Of a DNA stretch of 64,000 bases, positions 47,735-56,284 are shown in pieces. Position 1 is the stretch's first letter, and every line of letters begins with the position of its first letter. The notes under the pieces were generated by a model, which made no database searches, had not been told where the DNA came from, and saw only the letters and a program-made list of their open reading frames with translations. A program made the position numbers and the translations under genes. The stretch comes from an uncultured Christensenellaceae bacterium (GTDB lineage Bacteria > Bacillota > Clostridia > Christensenellales > UBA3700), in contig CALWBV010000004.1 in the NCBI GenBank assembly GCA_944376205.1, forward strand, positions 70,341 through 134,340, in the 5' to 3' direction.

Positions 47735-49789
47735 TCAAGCCTCACGCAGTCTATTTGCTTTAAGACGGAATTTTCCGTATTTTACTTTGTTGCATATGCA
47801 TATTCCCAATAATGTGAATGCTGCAATCAAAGCAAGAGTTCCGATTATTATCGCAATTATAATAAGCGGCGTATATTTTATGAGCGCATGCGCTTTTGCA
47901 TAATATACGCTCAATTCGTCTCCGTTCTGTTCGCCTTCGAGCAAAGAAGTTATGCCGTTGGAAGTGCATACTTGCATAAATTCGTCCAGAGCTTGCCTTC
48001 TGCCGTCCAGGTCAGATGAGAATTGCAGCGCTTTTACATACAATACGCCTTTTTTTGCAAGCTTAACTCTGTTCGTAAGTTCGCTGTCGTAAGATACCGC
48101 TTGTTCGGCTTCTTGGAATATATCGAGATAATCGTCAAGATTAGAAGGCGACAAATACGAGGTGTAGTATTGTGCGGGATCGGCATAGATATATAGTTGT
48201 TGCCCTGATTTCTGTACGTTCTCTCGGAGAAGTCCGTAATACTGTGCTATATAGGGAGCGGCTTCTTTATAATAAACGGTAAGAAACTTGTTGAAGAGCT
48301 GTTGTACGTCTACGTCTTTATCCCACATAAGTCGAGCCATTACATAGCTGTTGAGTTCGGCAAAATCGCCGCCTTTATCGGCACTCATCTGGTGGAACAT
48401 GCCGTAAACGTTGTTTTCGATATAAAAATCGTTGTTTGCTTTAAGAGTATCGAGCACGGGGAAGGGCATCATATAATTGTGAAAATCTATATTGTAATCC
48501 CATATTACGATATGCTTTGCAACTTTCCCCCATTTTTCTACAAGGTCATGTCCTTTTTCTGAATACTTGCCGTCGGGCTGTGCGTATGAAGATGCGCAAT
48601 CGCCCGGCATAAGGCACAGCTTGATTATCACGTTGTCTCTCGGCTTAAGATTTTTTGGAGGTTCGTCAGAGTAGTTGTAAGCCAGAGTAGAAATATAGTT
48701 GTCGGGGAATTCTTTCTTTACTTCGTCGGCAAGCCTGTTGATAAACGTAAGAAGAGATCCCATTTGACTGCCTTCTCTCTTATCGATAGCTTTGCATGCG
48801 TCGCAAGCACAGCCTTTGCCTTTGCTTTCCCATGTATCCATCTGGCTTATATCCCAGATATGGATATCGGGGTTGTCACGCATTTCCTGCAAGACTTTCG
48901 TGGAAATAATCTTGTAAACATCTTCGTTTGTCCAACAAAGCTGTCCCGATACGGGGCCTTGTTCATACGTTCTTTTACCCATGTACATTGAAAAATATTC
49001 GGGATGCTCATCGAAGTATTCTTCGGGCGAAATATACGAAAAAGACGTATGTACCCATCTGTACCAATCGTTGTTTCCCGAGCCGTTGAGTCGCAGCTTG
49101 GAATATCTGTAATTACCGTAAAGACTTCTGTTGCCGTCTTCGTCTTTGGGAATGTCCGATTCGTCGCAATATACGTATCTCCATGTGACTGAAGGGGTGA
49201 ATGAATAGTCTTGCTTGTCGAGATATACGGTATCGAGTTTGGGTAAATAGTCATAATCCCGGGCAACAAACATGCAACCGAGTTTTTCTTCCAAAAAAGC
49301 ATATACGGCACAAGTCAGCCCTTCGTAATCAGTGGCAAGAAGGCTTATGGTTTCTTCCGTTATCTTGAGTCTGTATCCACCTTGACTTGCTCCGCAATCA
49401 GCGTCTGTTGCAAGCACGAACGCTTTGCCGTCGGCATAATTTCGGCAGGGCAGAAGATTGAATTGTGCGGAGGTTATGCTTTCCAATGCGGATTTCAGAT
49501 ATTCGACTGCGCCTTCGAGTTCGAGAGTTTCTCTGTCGGTATCTCCGACAAAAAGTCCGTCGGGATATACTATTGTCGAATATTCGCTCGCTCCGTCTGA
49601 AGCAAAAGCGATTTTATTGTCTCCGCTTGTTGCCATTTGTTTTGCAAAAGCGTCCTCGTCATACATTTCAAAATTATAGCCGAGGTTGTCTTTTAAGTCC
49701 TCTCTTTCGTTACAGCCGACCGTAAATACCATAGACGTAATGATTGCGACCAACAGTAATATTAATACCGGTTTGAATTTCGATTTCAT
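47735..49789 (-). CDS. DUF4838-domain lipoprotein with C-terminal membrane helix
   Basis: The 684-residue protein has a lipoprotein signal (lipobox T-V-G-C near residue 26) and, unusually, also a C-terminal transmembrane helix (about 644-668) with a basic tail. Between them are an N-terminal alpha/beta region (about 60-195) and a DUF4838-type barrel (about 200-480; H-P-E-Y-F-S and C-x-C-x-x-C are family features), then a helical segment. DUF4838 proteins resemble alpha-glucuronidase-type glycosidases; activity here is not proven. GGGGG precedes the ATG. It lies between the polytopic membrane protein and the phosphoesterase, with gaps of 25 and 3 bases. Confidence 0.82.
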   Translation of the reverse strand: MKSKFKPVLILLLVAIITSMVFTVGCNEREDLKDNLGYNFEMYDEDAFAKQMATSGDNKIAFASDGASEYSTIVYPDGLFVGDTDRETLELEGAVEYLKSALESITSAQFNLLPCRNYADGKAFVLATDADCGASQGGYRLKITEETISLLATDYEGLTCAVYAFLEEKLGCMFVARDYDYLPKLDTVYLDKQDYSFTPSVTWRYVYCDESDIPKDEDGNRSLYGNYRYSKLRLNGSGNNDWYRWVHTSFSYISPEEYFDEHPEYFSMYMGKRTYEQGPVSGQLCWTNEDVYKIISTKVLQEMRDNPDIHIWDISQMDTWESKGKGCACDACKAIDKREGSQMGSLLTFINRLADEVKKEFPDNYISTLAYNYSDEPPKNLKPRDNVIIKLCLMPGDCASSYAQPDGKYSEKGHDLVEKWGKVAKHIVIWDYNIDFHNYMMPFPVLDTLKANNDFYIENNVYGMFHQMSADKGGDFAELNSYVMARLMWDKDVDVQQLFNKFLTVYYKEAAPYIAQYYGLLRENVQKSGQQLYIYADPAQYYTSYLSPSNLDDYLDIFQEAEQAVSYDSELTNRVKLAKKGVLYVKALQFSSDLDGRRQALDEFMQVCTSNGITSLLEGEQNGDELSVYYAKAHALIKYTPLIIIAIIIGTLALIAAFTLLGICICNKVKYGKFRLKANRLREA

Positions 49790-49814
49790 GTGTTACCCCC
49801 GATTATTGCAAAAA

Positions 49815-50570
49815 TCAGTACGATATGGCGATATTGTTTTCCGTAATGAAATAGGCTCCTGCAATCACTGTCATAAGGATAAGCGTAACGGCGCCTGTCA
49901 ATGTCAGAATTTTTATGTTATCCGTTGATGTAATTTCCATATTGCAATTGTCGTTTTTATCGAAAGCCGCATGCAATACATTGATTGCCGTCAGTACCGT
50001 ACCGTAGACAGATATGCATATGCTGAAAGACCACATATAGGCAGAGGCGAAGTAGGAAAGTATCATAGCCGCAACCGCCGCCGACGGTATAAGAACAAAT
50101 GCTTCGTTTTTGCCCTGCGAATACAAATCTTTGCAGCCTTGACAGAATGCCCATGCGAAAATCCACATATCCGCAAATATAAAAACTATATGAGCTATGC
50201 AAGCGATCATTGCAATGTTTTGCAGTATCGTGTCGGGCATGAGAAGCTGGAGATTATAGGGCGTAAAAAACAGCGCTACTATGGCAAACATGCCTGCCAA
50301 CCAATAAAGCGTAACAGCCTTTATATCTTTTTTGCGTGTCAAAAAAGCTGTAAGCAATCCGATTGCCCAACCCAATGCGCAGAATACCGCTACCAATATC
50401 GAAACATTTAATTTTTGACCGATAGGTCCTAGGTTGCCGAGATTGAATGCGGCATATATATTTGCGTTGATATAATATCTGAATTGAGCCGCATAGGAGA
50501 ATATCAGAAGCATGAGCGCTAAGAGCGAAATATACTTTGCTTTTTTTAATTTAGAGATAGCGTTGTTCAT
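49815..50570 (-). CDS. polytopic membrane protein of unknown function
   Basis: The 251-residue protein consists of about seven hydrophobic helices with short loops and no motif that I recognise. AAGGAGG sits seven bases before the ATG, overlapping the end of the GH18-like gene. Its fixed position between two exported glycan-acting proteins suggests a membrane partner for them, such as a channel, scaffold or flippase-like component; this is inference from context only. Confidence 0.75.
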   Translation of the reverse strand: MNNAISKLKKAKYISLLALMLLIFSYAAQFRYYINANIYAAFNLGNLGPIGQKLNVSILVAVFCALGWAIGLLTAFLTRKKDIKAVTLYWLAGMFAIVALFFTPYNLQLLMPDTILQNIAMIACIAHIVFIFADMWIFAWAFCQGCKDLYSQGKNEAFVLIPSAAVAAMILSYFASAYMWSFSICISVYGTVLTAINVLHAAFDKNDNCNMEITSTDNIKILTLTGAVTLILMTVIAGAYFITENNIAISY

Positions 50571-50572
50571 GG

Positions 50573-51967
50573 TTACACCTCCTTGCTGAATGCGTCACGC
50601 GCCCTGCCGATTTCTGCCGTCAATGACAAAGGATCTGACATAGGTAAATCTTCGTTTTGACTGAAGACCATTATGCCTCCCAAACCTCGCAAAATACAAT
50701 ATACGGCTTTGTCTCTGACCGTCGTCACGGTATTGAAGTATATATCGTTGACGACCATGATATATTCGTCTTTTTCGTAATCGGGATTGTTGTAGTCAAT
50801 CCATACGCCGCTAGCGTCAGAAGGTCTTCCGTAGAAAGATATTCCGAGATTGAGTTGTTCGAGAGAAAAGCCTTGCTTCAACATATAATCTATCGAGGTA
50901 GCGCAGGCACCGGCATACGAATTGTTGTCGCCGTTGTGATCGAAGAGGTCGTAAGCCATTATATGTACCTGATCTATAGCGGCAACCGCTTCTTTGCTAA
51001 AGTCCAATCCCCACGGAGACAATGCCAAAGCTATCGTCTTGTCGTGACTGTGCAGTTTCTCGGAGAGTTTTACTATAAATTCGCTGAACAGGGAATATTC
51101 TTCCTTGCCGCTAGGATACTCCCAGTCAAAATCTACGCCTTTGACATCGGCATCGAGTACGGTATTGACCACTGCGTCCACAGCTTTGTCCATATTGTTG
51201 CGCAATAAATCCGCCATGCTTCCGTCAGACGGAGGGAAAATCGTAATGGTTATATTGACTTCACGATCTCCGATCATATGTTTGAGGTTGTCGAGAGCCT
51301 TTGAAGCATTGTCATCGGGCATCACATCTCCGTTTACGGAAAATCTGCCGTAAGCAATGAATTGTACGTCTGTTATAACGTCGAAAGCGGCTGCGTCGAT
51401 ATTTGCGCCTTTGCCTGTGGATTGATCGTAATCAGCGACTGATCCTACCGTGACATATGAAGTTATGCGAAATTTTTCTGTACGTTCTCTTTGATTCAGA
51501 CAATAGACTTTGATATCGGAAATGCGTGCGATATTTTTGAAATCGTCTATCACTATTTTTACGGCTTTGGCTTTGACGGTATAGAAAGTTGCCAATCTGT
51601 TGACGCCTATTTCGTTTTGACGGTAACAAAGTTTCCAGCCGTCTCCGTCGTCGTAATAGATTGAAAACTGTTTGACGTTATATCCGTTTTCGTTGAGTAA
51701 AAGAGCATTGACGTTTTGACAGTCGTCAAAAGAGATTACCGCTTCAGAGCCTTTTTTGTTGACGGACCATACGGTCATCTTACTGTCGTCGAATGCAAAT
51801 TTACTGCCCGTATTTCCGCTCACGCTTGCCAGCGAAACGAGGTTTGTTTTGGTTATGGACAAATTGTCGTCTCTGTCTAAAGTAACGCCGTAAAAAATCG
51901 TTAACCCCGCAATTATCGCAACAATAAGGATAACGGGTATCATTCTCGATAATATTTTAGCTTTCAT
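50573..51967 (-). CDS. membrane-anchored GH18-like protein with F5/8-type C-like domain
   Basis: About 464 residues. An N-terminal membrane anchor (about 8-26) is followed by a discoidin/F5/8-type C-like beta-sandwich (about 40-155) and a GH18 TIM barrel (about 165-455). The GH18 motif reads K-G-V-D-F-D-W-E: the first Asp of DGxDxDxE is Lys, but the two Asp before the catalytic Glu (about Glu283) remain. A chitinase/ENGase-type fold is likely and activity is uncertain. I chose the ATG at 51967 because GGGGGAG lies just upstream; an ATG at 51988 overlaps the previous stop as TAATG and is an alternative. Confidence 0.8.
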   Translation of the reverse strand: MKAKILSRMIPVILIVAIIAGLTIFYGVTLDRDDNLSITKTNLVSLASVSGNTGSKFAFDDSKMTVWSVNKKGSEAVISFDDCQNVNALLLNENGYNVKQFSIYYDDGDGWKLCYRQNEIGVNRLATFYTVKAKAVKIVIDDFKNIARISDIKVYCLNQRERTEKFRITSYVTVGSVADYDQSTGKGANIDAAAFDVITDVQFIAYGRFSVNGDVMPDDNASKALDNLKHMIGDREVNITITIFPPSDGSMADLLRNNMDKAVDAVVNTVLDADVKGVDFDWEYPSGKEEYSLFSEFIVKLSEKLHSHDKTIALALSPWGLDFSKEAVAAIDQVHIMAYDLFDHNGDNNSYAGACATSIDYMLKQGFSLEQLNLGISFYGRPSDASGVWIDYNNPDYEKDEYIMVVNDIYFNTVTTVRDKAVYCILRGLGGIMVFSQNEDLPMSDPLSLTAEIGRARDAFSKEV

Positions 51968-51987
51968 AAACTCCCCCTTGCTGCACA

Positions 51988-53319
51988 TTATATCGAAATA
52001 TTGAAAGTGACTTTTTCGCTTTCATTGCCGAAAGACTCCATTGCCCATAATTCTACAGTATAAGATCCTCCAGGTAAATCCGAAGGAATTGCAAAACGTA
52101 TCTCGGGAGCATTGTATCCCTGGAAGAAATCGCTGTAATATTTGAGCGTGTCGGTTGTAGTTCCGTTGCGTTGGAAATCGACGGCGCCGTTGTCTGATAT
52201 AAATCTCATTCTGTATTCTGTTACGAGATCTGTATGTTTTGCCGCGGTTACGCTTATGCATTTTTGATCGTTGTATTCTTTTATGCCGCCACTGAAATTA
52301 TCGAAATAAGGATTGCCTGCGCTGTCTTTTCTCGCTTGAGTATATTGAGCGGTATTCTTATCGTAAGGGAAAGAGAATGTATAACGTTGAGAAGGATTAT
52401 ATTCGCTGCCGTCGTTGACGAAGATTCGCTCCATCTTAACGTTATTGCCCTCAACGGTCATATACAGCAGCATAGGATTCGATTCGATATTTGCCGTTAC
52501 GCCTACGGGTTCGTATCCGAGATCGAAATCGGTATAGGAAAGACTTTGAGTACCGATTGCGGTGTAATCTGTCTGCATAACGTTCGTTTCGTCAAGCATT
52601 GAATAATGCGAGTGGCCGGATATGGATACGACATTGGGATATTCCTTGAAGAGTTCGTTGAGTTGAGTGTTTCCCCACGCTTCGCTTCCTCTTATGGTAT
52701 CAGAGGGGTTTTGGTGAGTAATTACGAATATAGGCTTTTCAGGGTCTCGTTTTACAGCTTCGTCGAGCACACTGCGAGCAAGTTCGATGTCGTATTTGCC
52801 TTCCATAGACCCGTCATCGGGGCTGAAAGCAAAAAAGGTATAGCCGTTGATAACTTTTACGTTAGTGTATTTGTCGCCGAAAATGCCTTCTAGTCTTTTT
52901 CGCATTTTTGATTTAGTGGGGATTTCCCAGCAATCGAAAAAGTTTGCAAGCCAATAGTCGTGATTGCCCATTACGGCTACGCTTATCGGCTTATCGTCGC
53001 CGTACACGCCGTCATAGACGCTTTTGAATCTGTCAGCCGCTTTTTGCGTGCCAAGATCAGAGTAATCGCCGCCGAATATCAATACGTCGGTTTCTCTGTT
53101 TTTAAGGTAGTTAAGAGCTTTTTCGAGATTTTGAGCATATTTGTCATAATCGGCAGTAAGTTGAGTATCCGATATTATACCGACTTTTATGATATCGCTG
53201 TCAAGATCGTAATATTTTGTTTCCGTCTTTTTAGAACAGCTTGAAAAAGCGAAAGCCGAAGATATCATAATTCCCGACAAAACAGTGCTTATAAAGAATC
53301 TTTTAAAACTTTTTCTCAT
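51988..53319 (-). CDS. metallophosphoesterase lipoprotein
   Basis: The 443-residue protein has a lipoprotein signal (lipobox F-S-S-C near residues 25-28) and a calcineurin-like phosphoesterase domain with I-S-D-T-Q, G-G-D-Y-S-D, M-G-N-H-D, I-T-H-Q and S-G-H-S-H, giving a nearly complete set of metal ligands (Gln replaces His in the first motif). A C-terminal beta-sandwich of about 100 residues follows. It should act outside the cytoplasmic membrane on a phosphoester, perhaps of an envelope polymer. It is the first gene of the five-gene minus-strand operon and overlaps the next by one base if the upstream start is used. Confidence 0.87.
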   Translation of the reverse strand: MRKSFKRFFISTVLSGIMISSAFAFSSCSKKTETKYYDLDSDIIKVGIISDTQLTADYDKYAQNLEKALNYLKNRETDVLIFGGDYSDLGTQKAADRFKSVYDGVYGDDKPISVAVMGNHDYWLANFFDCWEIPTKSKMRKRLEGIFGDKYTNVKVINGYTFFAFSPDDGSMEGKYDIELARSVLDEAVKRDPEKPIFVITHQNPSDTIRGSEAWGNTQLNELFKEYPNVVSISGHSHYSMLDETNVMQTDYTAIGTQSLSYTDFDLGYEPVGVTANIESNPMLLYMTVEGNNVKMERIFVNDGSEYNPSQRYTFSFPYDKNTAQYTQARKDSAGNPYFDNFSGGIKEYNDQKCISVTAAKHTDLVTEYRMRFISDNGAVDFQRNGTTTDTLKYYSDFFQGYNAPEIRFAIPSDLPGGSYTVELWAMESFGNESEKVTFNISI

Positions 53320-53362
53320 ATTTCCCTCTCGTCACATTCGTATCATCCGTATTTAGTCGCAG

Positions 53363-53379
53363 TGTTACTTTGCGTAACA
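53363..53379. promoter_or_regulatory. inverted repeat in the divergent promoter region
   Basis: TGTTAC and GTAACA flank TTTGC, about 44 bases upstream of the phosphoesterase start and 150 bases upstream of the AraC gene. It is a candidate operator for the divergent pair. Confidence 0.35.
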
Positions 53380-53456
53380 AAATCAATTGAGATATGCGGC
53401 TATTGTGTAATATTTGTAAATGCGATTTTTATTTTCGATAATAAGTTATTTGAAAG

Positions 53457-53485
53457 TTGTAAACCTGGCATTTATGTGCTATTAT
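53457..53485 (+). promoter_or_regulatory. candidate promoter of the AraC gene
   Basis: TTGTAA (53457-53462), 17-base spacer and TATTAT (53480-53485) preceded by TGC, an extended -10. Confidence 0.5.
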
Positions 53486-53529
53486 AATTTTATCATTTAT
53501 ATAAGTCGTAATAAATGGAGAAAAACATA

Positions 53530-54375
53530 ATGAATGTTAAAAAAATCAACCTTAGTGACAACGCTTTGGTTTTATGGAATTATTATAGTCCCGACATGCC
53601 GTTTTTTATAGGAATGATAGGTTCGTCGGATTGCCGTTCGATAAAAGACGACAATTATTATGTCGAGCGCACTAATTCCCAGATTCTGGCTATCGAATAT
53701 ATAAAAAAGGGCAGCGGTACGTTGTGTATAAACGGGAAAAATTTCAAAGTTTCCGAAGGAAGCGTATTTTTCCTGACTAAAGGCAGTAATCATAAATACT
53801 TCCCGGACAAAGACAATTTGTGGGTGAAAGACTGGCTGATTATCGACGGAGAACTTGCGCACAAGATGGTTGATTGGTACCTTCCGAAAGATACTTTTTG
53901 TATCAACGAGTTCAATGCGGAATATTTGTTTTCGGGACTTGAAGACTTATATAATACCTACAAGGAAGATTTCGAAGAATTTATAAAATATTCCACGCTG
54001 CTGTTTTGCAGTTTTATGGTAGATGTCAATGCGGCTTTGTCAAGAAAAGGGAAAAACAGCGTGGCTTATAAAATAAAGTATATGTTGGACTATTCCTCTC
54101 ACGAAAATCTGTCCGTAAAAGAGATTGCGGATAAACTCCATTATTCTGTCAATTACGTTATCCGCACTTTCAAAAAACAATTCGGTTGCACGCCTGCACA
54201 GTACTATATAAAAAGAAAAATGGATTTGGCGAAGATGTACTTAAGGACGAGCGATTATACTTTAAGCGAAATATCCGATAAACTCAATTTTATCGATCAG
54301 CATTATTTTTCCAATGCTTTCAGACGTTATACAGGTATGACGCCTAGCGTATTCAGAGCAAAATTCAGGAGTTGA
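53530..54375 (+). CDS. AraC-family transcriptional regulator
   Basis: The 281-residue protein has an N-terminal cupin-like sensing domain (about 25-150; E-Y-I-K-K-G-S-G-T-L strand pattern) and a C-terminal double helix-turn-helix (about 180-280) with SVKEIADKLHYS and the signature N-F-I-D-Q-H-Y-F-S-N-A-F-R-R-Y-T-G. Such regulators bind a sugar or related ligand and usually activate adjacent catabolic genes. GGAG lies eight bases before the chosen ATG at 53530; the ATG at 53515 overlaps that site. It sits between the envelope operon (divergent) and the fucosidase cluster (same strand), either of which could be its target. Confidence 0.9.
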   Translation: MNVKKINLSDNALVLWNYYSPDMPFFIGMIGSSDCRSIKDDNYYVERTNSQILAIEYIKKGSGTLCINGKNFKVSEGSVFFLTKGSNHKYFPDKDNLWVKDWLIIDGELAHKMVDWYLPKDTFCINEFNAEYLFSGLEDLYNTYKEDFEEFIKYSTLLFCSFMVDVNAALSRKGKNSVAYKIKYMLDYSSHENLSVKEIADKLHYSVNYVIRTFKKQFGCTPAQYYIKRKMDLAKMYLRTSDYTLSEISDKLNFIDQHYFSNAFRRYTGMTPSVFRAKFRS

Positions 54376-54716
54376 CTCAACGGCAGTACAAAGACCGATA
54401 CCGTGTTAATATTGACGTCAGCGTATTCGCACGAGTGAGAATCAAGGAATTTCAAAAACTATAAAATTATCCCCGAAACAGGGATTTCGGGGATATCAGG
54501 GAAAGATAAACACTAAAATAACGACAATACAAATTTTACTGTTTATTATGGGAAACTTTTGTCAATGTCCAATGTTCTGAATGTATAAGACTTTGTCCGA
54601 TTTCCAAAGATTGCAGATTTGACTTGCGACGAAGTAAACACGAAGGCTTCAGACGATAATGCTTTAAGCAATCAGGAAAAACCTGTCGACGATCGGGAAT
54701 TTTAGCGGGGGAATCT
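54376..54716. other. 341-base intergenic region with a 10-bp palindrome
   Basis: ATCCCCGAAA (54469-54478) and TTTCGGGGAT (54485-54494) form a perfect hairpin with a six-base loop and no T-tract, so it is more likely an operator or mRNA structure than a terminator. A stretch from about 54578 to 54705 is open and codon-like but has no start or binding site, and may be a gene remnant. Confidence 0.4.
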
Positions 54717-56198
54717 ATGGCGAATATTACCGTATACGAAAAAGAACTCGAGCGTATAGAAAACACTATTCGCAAGGGAAAATATAAGGATAATTGGGAG
54801 AGCCTTGCAGAGTATCCCGTGCCTGAATGGTACAGACAAGCTAAATTCGGTGTGTTCATACATTGGGGAGCTTTTACTGTGCCTGCATATTTCAGCGAAT
54901 GGTATATCAGATTGATGTATTATAGGCAAAATCCCGTATATTGGCATCATAAGAGAAAATACGGAAAAGATTATCCCTATACAAAATTTATAGAGCAGTT
55001 CACGGCGCCTGAATTCGATGCGCAAAAGTGGATAGAACTTATAAAAAAGTCGGGCGCAAAATTCGTCATGCCGGTAGGCGAGCATCATGACGGCTATAAA
55101 ATGTATGACAGCCGGCTTACCCGTTGGACGACAGTCAAACAGGCAATGAAAAGGGACGTTCTCGGCGAACTTAAAAAAGAGTGCGAAAAGCAGGATATAA
55201 TCTTTGCGACATCGTCGCACAGAGCCGAACACTTTTGGTTTGTCAACGGAGCAAGGACAATAGGGTTTGATAATCAGGCACTCGATCCGCAGTACGAAGA
55301 TTTGTACGGACCTTGCGTCAACGTGAACAAAAGAAACAATCTCATAACGCTCCTTTTCCAGGAAAGAGGCATTGAGCCTACGCAGGAATGGATGCAGGAA
55401 TGGCTTGTGCACAGCGTGGAGTTGATAGACAAATACAAGCCTGCTACACTCTTTTTCGATTGGTGGATAATGCATCACGCTTTCAGACCGTATCTCAAAA
55501 AATTTCTGGCTTATTATTACAACAAAAGCACAGAGTGGGGGACAGAGGTCTGCGTACAATACAAGAGCGACGCTTTTATGTACAACGTAGGTATTTTTGA
55601 TCGGGAAAGAGGACAGCTTGAGGGCGTAAGTCCGCACATCTGGCAAAGCGAAACTTCGACGGCATACAACTCGTGGAGTTACTGCACGACTAATAAGTAT
55701 AAATCGGCGGGCGACATAGCGAAAGTAATGGCGGACGTCATATCGAAAAACGGTAATTTCGTACTCAATATCGGACCCAAAGCCGACGGTACGATATGTG
55801 CAGAAGAAGAAAAAATCCTCGAAGAATTAGGTAAGTGGACATCGGACAACAAAGACGCAATATGGGGAACGGGTCCTTATAAATTCTGGGGCGAGGGCAG
55901 CAAACAGGCGGCAGGCAGTTTCAGAGAGAGAATGCATTACAAAAGCGGCGATTACAGATATACGTACAGAACTTGTCATATATATGCATTCGCTTTGACG
56001 AAGCGTAAGCAAAAGGTATTCAGACTCAAAAAGTTGGGCTTAAGCCGAGACAATTTCCATTTTATCATCCAAGGCGTAAAAGTCTTGGGATACAGTGACA
56101 AAGTTCAATGGAAAATCAGCAAAAAATATCTCGAATTGAGACTGGAAAAACCTTTGGATACAAAGATGCCTGTTTGTTTTGAGATAAAAGTCGATTGA
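54717..56198 (+). CDS. GH29 alpha-L-fucosidase
   Basis: The 493-residue protein should release alpha-linked L-fucose. GH29 marks are W-Y-R-Q-A-K-F-G-V-F-I-H-W-G near residues 38-51, V-G-E-H-H-D-G-Y-K (about 117-125), S-S-H-R-A-E-H, and the nucleophile Asp in L-F-F-D-W-W (about Asp248). N-F-V-L-N-I-G-P is the typical barrel end, with a C-terminal beta domain. There is no signal peptide, so action is cytoplasmic. GCGGGGG precedes the ATG. It opens a plus-strand cluster of glycan-trimming enzymes; the GH95 gene follows after 86 bases. Confidence 0.93.
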   Translation: MANITVYEKELERIENTIRKGKYKDNWESLAEYPVPEWYRQAKFGVFIHWGAFTVPAYFSEWYIRLMYYRQNPVYWHHKRKYGKDYPYTKFIEQFTAPEFDAQKWIELIKKSGAKFVMPVGEHHDGYKMYDSRLTRWTTVKQAMKRDVLGELKKECEKQDIIFATSSHRAEHFWFVNGARTIGFDNQALDPQYEDLYGPCVNVNKRNNLITLLFQERGIEPTQEWMQEWLVHSVELIDKYKPATLFFDWWIMHHAFRPYLKKFLAYYYNKSTEWGTEVCVQYKSDAFMYNVGIFDRERGQLEGVSPHIWQSETSTAYNSWSYCTTNKYKSAGDIAKVMADVISKNGNFVLNIGPKADGTICAEEEKILEELGKWTSDNKDAIWGTGPYKFWGEGSKQAAGSFRERMHYKSGDYRYTYRTCHIYAFALTKRKQKVFRLKKLGLSRDNFHFIIQGVKVLGYSDKVQWKISKKYLELRLEKPLDTKMPVCFEIKVD

Positions 56199-56284
56199 TA
56201 TTTCGTATGGACAAAAAAACTATTTAAATATATAATTTAATTGTCAGACGATATAGATATATATAAAGATAAAGGGAGAAAAAG

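Noticed and set aside
54578..54705. Small codon-like frame between the AraC and GH29 genes
   Set aside because: There is no start codon with a binding site and no recognisable domain. It could be a remnant but cannot be supported as a gene.
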